DNA of 28,467 bases from Cruorifilaria tuberocauda. Lineage: Eukaryota; Nematoda; Chromadorea; Rhabditida; Onchocercidae. The notes below the pieces were generated by a model. The model saw only the letters and a list, made by a program, of their open reading frames with translations, was not told where the DNA came from and made no database searches. The position numbers and the translations under genes are program-made. The stretch's first letter is position 1; every line of letters begins with the position of its first letter. Below are positions 22,598 through 28,467 of the stretch, in pieces. Where the stretch lies: contig JABVXU010000651.1 in assembly GCA_013365365.1 (NCBI GenBank), positions 1 through 28,467 of the forward strand. The letters run 5' to 3'.

Positions 22598-22839
22598 TCC
22601 ATTTCCTGAATCCTTCGTATCATATTCCTGAATCCTTCATATCACTGTAACTGAGATACTATAATTATCATATCCACTTTTCACTTTTCATCTTTAATAT
22701 TCTTTCAGTTCAGTATTCTGCCCTAATATGAAGATTTTGATAATCAAACAAATCAAAATTTTCTTGACAATCTTGAAATTTTTTCAAGATTCTTATTAAT
22801 TTCAAAATATTTCAATTTTATTTTGAACAAAAATGAAAA

Positions 22840-22845
22840 TTTCAG
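22840..22845 (+). other. Candidate acceptor at the 5' end of the phosphatase gene
   Basis: AAAATTTCAG ends at 22845, 34 nt before the in-frame ATG at 22880. The sequence between is open in the same frame (basic residues with RKTGSRKK). It could be a trans-splice site with a 34-nt leader, or a normal intron acceptor if an upstream coding exon exists that I could not find. Confidence 0.5.
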
Positions 22846-22879
22846 TTCAAGGAAAACCGGATCTCGGAAGAAAAGTGAA

Positions 22880-25800
22880 ATGGATGTAAAATCAAGTACT
22901 AATGTTGCTAAATGTCAAGCTAATGCTCGTGTAGAAGTAATAATTAATAAATATTTGAAAAAATTCCATCGTATACTTTTAGTGCTTTTTAAGTTCTTCC
23001 GGAAAATTATGTAAAAAGTAATATTCGAAGAGATAATAAGTGTTATCAGTTAATTTATTTAAATGTTTAAATTTTTAAAAAGATTTGGTTTAAATTTAGT
23101 TAAAATTTTTTGTTTAAATTTAAAATTTTAAATGTTATCAGTAAATATTATCAGTTAATTAACGGAATGCTATTATTGTGAACCGTTAATTATTAACAGA
23201 ATTATCTGTTAATAAATTAACGGTTCGTTAAAATTAAATTTTATTTGTAATCATAGAAAATTAGTAGTCATAGAATTGAGTTTCAAAAATTAAAACCTGA
23301 AAACCTGTTTAATATAATTTGATTGTTAACATAATTAAGCATTAAATAGAAATTAACTTATCGCTGTAATTAATCAAATTAATCGCTTTAACTCATCAAA
23401 CAAATCAATAAAAATGTAACAAATAAAATAAAATACTGAAATTTTAATTATTCCTAAATTTTTAATAAAATTTTAAGAATCGATTAATTTTCCAAATTTA
23501 GGTAGAACGATGGGTTCGACGAGCTTTGGAAAAAGGTGTCGGTGGATTACGTGAGGAATTTTTAGGTTTGAAGCGTTACGCTCCAGAAGGTATGACTACT
23601 AATGCATTTCAAGGAACTTTTGAAGCTGGGAAATCTCGATACAAAGATGTCCCGTGTCAGGATAAGTATCGGGTCATTCTACGATGGCCTGGTGTTACGG
23701 AGGATTACATTCATGCTAATTACGTTGCAACACCAATTAATGAGAAGCGTTTCATTTGTACTCAAGTAATCAATTAATATGAAATCACATTACCTTATCA
23801 GTGATAAATACGAAATCATATCATTTCATCAGTGATAAATATAAGGTTATATCAGTTTATCAGTAATAAATATAAAGTCATATCAGTTTATCAATACTAA
23901 ATACAAAATCATATCATTTCATCAGTGATAAATATAAAATCATATCATTTTATCAGTACAAATTCATGCTATCTTACCAGTAATTAATATAAGGTTATTT
24001 TATCAGTAATGATAAATTACGGAAAATTTTCGCAGATTTTTCACCTTTTCTGATATAATGCTTACAGAAATCTTATATTATAGTTTGTTAACTTAACTTT
24101 AAGTTTACAAAGTTAGCTTGTTTATTCTTTTGCTGATAAATAGGTTTTCAATAATTCTACAGGTTTATTTATTGTTACTGTGTCATAATTTTAAAAAAAA
24201 AAACGATTATTATTAGAATGATTTTATTACTTATCTAACTCGAAAAAAAAACAATTTAAATTTTAAATTAATTTAAAAATTAATTAAATTAGTTAAATTA
24301 GTTAAATTAATTTAACTGTTATCATTAAAATATAAACGATTACAGTATAAGTAAACAATGAAAAGGTAATTTAAAGTTTTTTTTTCTCACTAATAATAAT
24401 TTTGTTTAAATGATACTTTAAATGATATATTTAAGGGTCCAATGCCAAATAGTGTGGTGGATTTTTGGCATATGGTAGTACAAGAGGAAAGTGACAGTAT
24501 AGTTATGCTAACAAACACAATTGAAAAAGGCTTAAATAAGTGTGAACAATATTGGCCAAATGATGCTGGACAGACGGCTTCATTCGGCGATATTACCGTT
24601 TCAAACATGGCGGTATTAAATTATAAATTAATATGGTACCATGGTACTGTACATGAAATAGGATTTTTGTAGTTTTTGTAGCTTTTCAGTATTTATTACC
24701 GTATGATTTTAATATTTTAAATATTGCAGTACATTCAACAACTTTATCATCATGGATACTATACTATCATTACAATCAATGATGTTAATAATAGAAAGTA
24801 AAATTACATGCTAGATAAAAGTACCATGGTACCATGGTACCTTTTTCATCATCAACATTGTTATTACCTGATATTCCTTTTATTTTTCCACTATTTCAAT
24901 GCTTTTTCAAAAAAAACTTAAAGTTTATCATTTATCTGATAATGATAAGCGGATGATAATGATTTACCTTAAAATATCAAACTGTAACATTCAATCACTG
25001 ATGGAATTAATTAATTTTCATTGAAATATAATTTTAAATTTATTAATAATTAATCCGAAAGTCAATAATTTTCATCGTTTTAACGTTTTTTCGCTTACCT
25101 CAAATTCTATCCGAAGTATCAAATTGTAACATTGAAATATCTTTTAATTAATTTATTCATAATAAGTAACCTTGAAGTAATTAGTGAAATATAATTAGTT
25201 CAGGTACGAGCATTGGCACCAGATGAAACAACTGTACGAGTATCACTTTTGAAAGTTCAATGGAAGGAAAATGGTCGCGAAAAAAGTCGTGAAATACGTC
25301 ATTACCAATGGATAAATTGGCCAGATCGTGGTGTACCACCATGTCGACTTACTTCGATGGTACTCAAATTTAATAAATTATTGATTGGCCTTTTAATAAA
25401 ATAACTTTTAATAAATTATTGATTAGAAATTTGATTCGATGGTACTCAAATTAACAGCTTTTTAATAAATTATTAATTAGCCTTTTAATAAATTATAAGT
25501 TCTTTAATAAAATAACTGATTCGATAGTACTCAAATTAACAGCTTTTTAATAAATTATTAATTAGCCTTTTAATAAAATAACTTTTTAATAAATTATTGA
25601 TTAGAAATTTGATTCGATGGTACTCAAATTAACAATTAATTCTTCTAATAAATTATATTGTTAATTAATTAATAAATGTAATTTTGACAGAATCTTTTAT
25701 CAAACATTCGTGGTACCAAGAAACCAATTGTGGTACATTGCTCTGCTGGTATTGGTCGAACCGGTGCAATTGTAGCAATTGAGTATATTCTGGAGAAACT

Positions 25801-26378
25801 ACAACAAGGCATACCATGCGAATCGATGGATAAAATTCTCAAAGAGCTACGAAATCAACGACCATTTACCATACAAAATGATATGGTACCAATAATGTTA
25901 AAAATTTAATTAAAATTATCGCAGAGAAAAAAAAACACTTCGTTTCAGTATTTTTTAATTAATTAAAAATTATTGATTTGAAACTACGGTTAATTAATGA
26001 GAGTTTTTCTTTTGAATTAGTAGAATAATTATTATTGATTTCTTTTTTACTTGAAAATAAATTTTATATGATAATTTAACGGTATCTAAAATTATGCCCA
26101 TTGGGTATCAAATCCCAATTATGATCTTTTACTTTAGCATTAAACAATTATTTTATTGTCAAATAATAAATATGGTTTTGTCACTCTGATAGTGAAATGT
26201 AATTTATGGTCTATCACTTTGATACTTGATACTGTGCAATAATTTTCAGCAATATCTCTATGTTCATCGAGTGATGTTATTTTATTTCATTGATAAGTAT
26301 AAGGTCTTTAATGATAATGATAACATGATGGCGAAATATAAGCAATTCGTTGTCGATTATGATAAAGTTACTGGATGA
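22880..26378 (+). CDS. Classical protein tyrosine phosphatase, nematode cytosolic type (6 exons)
   Basis: Exons: 22880-22936, 23502-23765, 24436-24612, 25204-25359, 25691-25885 and 26250-26378 (TGA). All introns are phase 0 and GT-AG; about 325 aa. It should remove phosphate from phosphotyrosine in cytosolic proteins. Motifs in order: a helical VGGLREEF lead-in; RYKDVPCQD (65-73), the phosphotyrosine-recognition loop; DYIHANYV (87-94); FICTQGP, split by intron 2; VDFWHMV; WPDRGVP (205-211), with D207 as general acid; HCSAGIGRTG (234-243), with C235 as nucleophile and R241 binding phosphate; and QRPFTIQND (274-282), the Q-loop. All catalytic residues are present, so an active enzyme is expected. 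There is no signal peptide, membrane segment or extra domain. The short single-domain layout resembles the large nematode family often expressed in sperm; that link is inference. The start is less certain than the rest: the reading frame stays open upstream to the acceptor at 22845. Confidence 0.9.
23781..23966. repeat. 31-bp minisatellite in phosphatase intron 2
   Basis: Unit of the form GAAATCATATCATTTCATCAG then TGATAAATAT. Copies start at 23781, 23812, 23843, 23874, 23905 and 23936, exactly 31 bp apart. The array begins only 15 bp after the exon 2 donor and decays to about 24020. Spacing is conserved better than sequence. Confidence 0.92.
24821..24841. repeat. GGTACCAT palindromic repeat in phosphatase intron 3
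   Basis: GTACCATGGTACCATGGTAC is a perfect 20-bp palindrome built from GGTACCAT. A shorter version, ATGGTACCATGGTAC, sits at 24633-24647 in the same intron. Both stand out in the AT-rich background. Confidence 0.85.
25353..25640. repeat. Tandem repeat copying the exon 4 splice donor
   Basis: The exon 4 end and donor, TTCGATG|GTACTCAAATT at 25353, recur at 25435, 25520 (as TTCGATAGTACTCAAATT) and 25613, spaced 82, 85 and 93 bp. Between them lie repeated CTTTTTAATAAATTATTAATTAG phrases. The repeat therefore starts inside the coding exon and fills most of intron 4, leaving three donor-like copies downstream of the true one. Confidence 0.88.
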
Positions 26379-26473
26379 TAAAAAAGAAGGAAATCAAGTA
26401 TTTCTATTAAACTGATATATTTGTATATTATATCAAATCGTATTCATTGTATGCAAATAATCAAACTAAGTTA

Positions 26474-26483
26474 AATAAATAAA
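26474..26483 (+). terminator. Likely poly(A) signal of the phosphatase gene
   Basis: Two overlapping AATAAA hexamers (26474-26479 and 26478-26483) lie about 96-105 nt downstream of the TGA. This is a typical 3' UTR length for a nematode gene. Confidence 0.6.
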
Positions 26484-27228
26484 AAATTTCGAAATTTACT
26501 TCTTTGCTGAATGACAAACGTACAGAAATCCGGATGTAACTGAATAATGTCAAAACCGGAAAAGATCACAATTGACAAAAGAATACCATTATTCATAAGA
26601 TTTTCAAAAGCTAAAGTGAATCATTGTAATCTGCAAAAGTCAGTGCTTCTTTATTGAGCATTGTATGCCGAGAAATCCGGTAATTTCGGTTAGTGGTAAA
26701 ACCGGAAAAGATTATGCATAGTAAAATAAATATGATAAATTTTGTAGTGCTGGTGAATGAGTAATAATTCAATGACAGTTCAATTGTTGTGCAAATACTA
26801 TGCTTTTGCACTTGAAGAAAATGTATTGATCGATTATATTATCGAAATTTCATATATTATACTTAAATATTGATTTTCCGAACTTTTATTATCAGTTATC
26901 ATATTGATTTCTGAAAATTTGTTATCAGTTATCACTCAATTTATCATATTCTTTCGGATATTAAAGTAATCAGTAGATCAATCTTAAAAGAAATATCTAT
27001 TTCATCAATTGATTATTTATGATCAATTGGAATCAATACGATCAGTAAACTATTAAAATAAATATTCCATATAATGAAAAATGATATCAAATCAGAGAAT
27101 GACTAATACTAATATGCATAATCATGATGATTATAATTATTCTATAAAAGTATATGTAGTATTTTCTTATCAAACATTTTCAACATATCATTAAAACTGT
27201 TAATTTATATCAATGATTCATGAACAAT
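26484..27228. other. Gene-free AT-rich spacer
   Basis: No supported exon on either strand. AAAACCGGAAAAGAT occurs at 26552 and 26698 and GAAATCCGG at 26525 and 26672, suggesting a decayed duplication offset by about 146 bp. TTATCAGTTATCA phrases recur near 26890-26935. Confidence 0.5.
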
Positions 27229-27420
27229 AATAAATTAGCTGTTAAATTCATTGATCTCGTATTGATAAGAATAAATTAAGTTGTTAAATTCATTGATCTC
27301 GTATTGATAAGAATAAATTAAGTTGTTAAATTCATTGATCTCATATTGATATGAATAAATTAGCCGTTAAATTCATTGATCTCGTATTGATAAGAATATT
27401 AATTAGCCGTTAAATTCATT
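27229..27420. repeat. 42-bp tandem repeat, about 4.6 copies
   Basis: GTTAAATTCATTGATCTCGT recurs at 27241, 27283, 27325 and 27366, and as a truncated copy at 27409, giving steps of 42, 42, 41 and 43 bp. ATTGATAAGAATAAATTA links the copies. Identity between copies is high, so the array looks fairly young. Confidence 0.92.
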
Positions 27421-27510
27421 ACTCACAGATAAGATAACGGACAAGACTATGCTTAAATCATAAGGTTATCATTATCAAATGCGATATTATCACTGATTAT
27501 CAACGATATT

Positions 27511-27530
27511 TGGTGGAGGAGGAGGAGGCA
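27511..27530. repeat. GGA trinucleotide run
   Basis: GGTGGAGGAGGAGGAGGCA is a short G-rich triplet run in AT-rich DNA. About 20 bp further on, an ATG at 27550 opens a frame of seven codons ending at a strong GTGAGT donor (27571). This could be a first coding exon, but nothing downstream confirms it. Confidence 0.5.
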
Positions 27531-27922
27531 TTTATCGATTGAACATAAAATGAATTTATTCGGAAATTCAGGTGAGTTCAAATGTTTGAGTTTTAAATGA
27601 ATCATACTGAACAAATTATCATTTTACACAATTTGAAGAACGTTGAAAATTGATGAATCATTTTTTCACGAAAAAAAAAAAAGAAAGAAATCACCTGAAT
27701 ATCACAATAATCAATAATTATCATTTATATATCATACAACGAGTTATCATTTTACGTTACCTTTTAGAAATTAGATTTAAATTTTACATTTTTAAAAATT
27801 TACCATTAAATTAAACTTAATTAAAATTAAATTACTATTTTGCACCTTTAAACTTATACTATTCCAATTCTATCTTTTCAATTTGAAAATAATATAATTC
27901 ATTTGTGAAAATTTAAAAAGCA

Positions 27923-28140
27923 ATGAAAGTAATGAAAATTTACTCGATTGCTTATGCTGCAAAAAATAATAAAGCGGAAATGTTAGGTTACAAGTATCGG
28001 TGGTATTATTATCGGTATTACTGTTACTGTTACAGGAAGTAACATCCTGGGATATACCAGAACTCCATTTAAACCGCGGATCTGTGGAAAAAGCCAAGCT
28101 ATCCAGTAATATTATGGTCAGTATTGTACAGCTGCAGGAC
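27923..28140. other. GC-richer island, possible exon of an unidentified gene
   Basis: Base composition rises to a coding-like level, especially at 28030-28140. On the plus strand a TTACAG acceptor at 28035 precedes an open frame beginning EVTSWDIPEL that ends at TAA 28137-28139. A separate 39-codon open frame runs from ATG 27923 to TAA 28040. On the minus strand a CCACAG acceptor near 28085 precedes an open Ser/Asn/Thr-rich frame. I recognise no family in any of them and cannot choose a strand, so I call no CDS. Confidence 0.35.
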
Positions 28141-28467
28141 TAAAGGCATTGATGCTTAATAACTTTATGCAATACTTCTAAGCTTTCTAAGCTTTTTGTA
28201 GACTTCGAAATAATATTCTTCCATTACATATATATATACGGTACAATTTTAAGTATTTAAGTAAGGAAAGAATTTTTTGATAAATAAGGTAAGTCAATAA
28301 ATAATTAATTTTTAGGCTAATTGGAATTATTACATTAATTAGCTTATAGATATAATAAATTTATAGCTAATAATTAGCATGAAAAAGAAATCATGCAGAT
28401 GTAAAATTTTAATATTAATGATTCAAAATCATGAAAACATTAAATGATATTTATTACCTAATTTATT
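28141..28467. other. Gene-free AT-rich end of window
   Basis: No exon or RNA gene recognised. TAATTAGC and ATTAATTAGCTTATAG words recur near 28312-28380. If the island just upstream belongs to a gene, further exons could lie beyond the window. Confidence 0.5.

Noticed and set aside
24390..24608. 72-codon minus-strand open frame
   Set aside because: Antisense to phosphatase exon 3, whose plus-strand reading has clear family motifs.
26611..26811. 66-codon minus-strand open frame downstream of the phosphatase
   Set aside because: Ordinary AT-rich open frame with a hydrophobic stretch, no recognisable family and no supported start or splice sites.

Overview
This is a window of nuclear eukaryotic DNA, very AT-rich, and almost certainly from a nematode. 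The signs are short introns with T-rich TTTCAG-type acceptors, candidate trans-splice acceptors just upstream of start codons, a cytosolic methionyl-tRNA synthetase with a C-terminal EMAPII domain as in Caenorhabditis, a protein tyrosine phosphatase of the nematode-expanded type, and a short run of the nematode telomere unit TTAGGC. A clade III (spirurid or filarial) worm fits best, but the species is inference only.

Layout. 1-6690 is gene-poor and holds simple repeats, a CA/CG-rich alternating purine-pyrimidine block (about 162-490), an 83-bp tandem array (1246-1640) and a 25-bp minisatellite (4521-4740). 6697-10631 (minus strand) is a ten-exon ESF1 gene for nucleolar pre-rRNA processing, reconstructed in full at 530 aa. 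11387-18671 (minus strand) is a seventeen-exon cytosolic MetRS gene, reconstructed at 914 aa. 18708-22845 is intergenic and repeat-rich, with two families of long tandem repeats. 22880-26378 (plus strand) is a six-exon classical tyrosine phosphatase gene, about 325 aa, whose introns carry several tandem repeats. 26480-28467 is again mostly repeats, with one GC-richer island (27923-28140) that may hold an exon of an unidentified gene.

MetRS and ESF1 are transcribed in the same direction, MetRS first. About 740 bp separate the MetRS stop from the ESF1 splice-leader acceptor, so a growth-related operon (translation plus ribosome biogenesis) is possible but unproven. The phosphatase is an unrelated signalling gene facing away from them across a 4.2-kb spacer.

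I rebuilt the three genes by hand, checking reading-frame phase across every intron and comparing with the families from memory. All junctions are GT-AG in phase except one: the eighth MetRS exon has no AG acceptor where homology needs it. I see no CRISPR array, prokaryotic system, intact transposon or RNA gene, and no convincing undescribed biological system.
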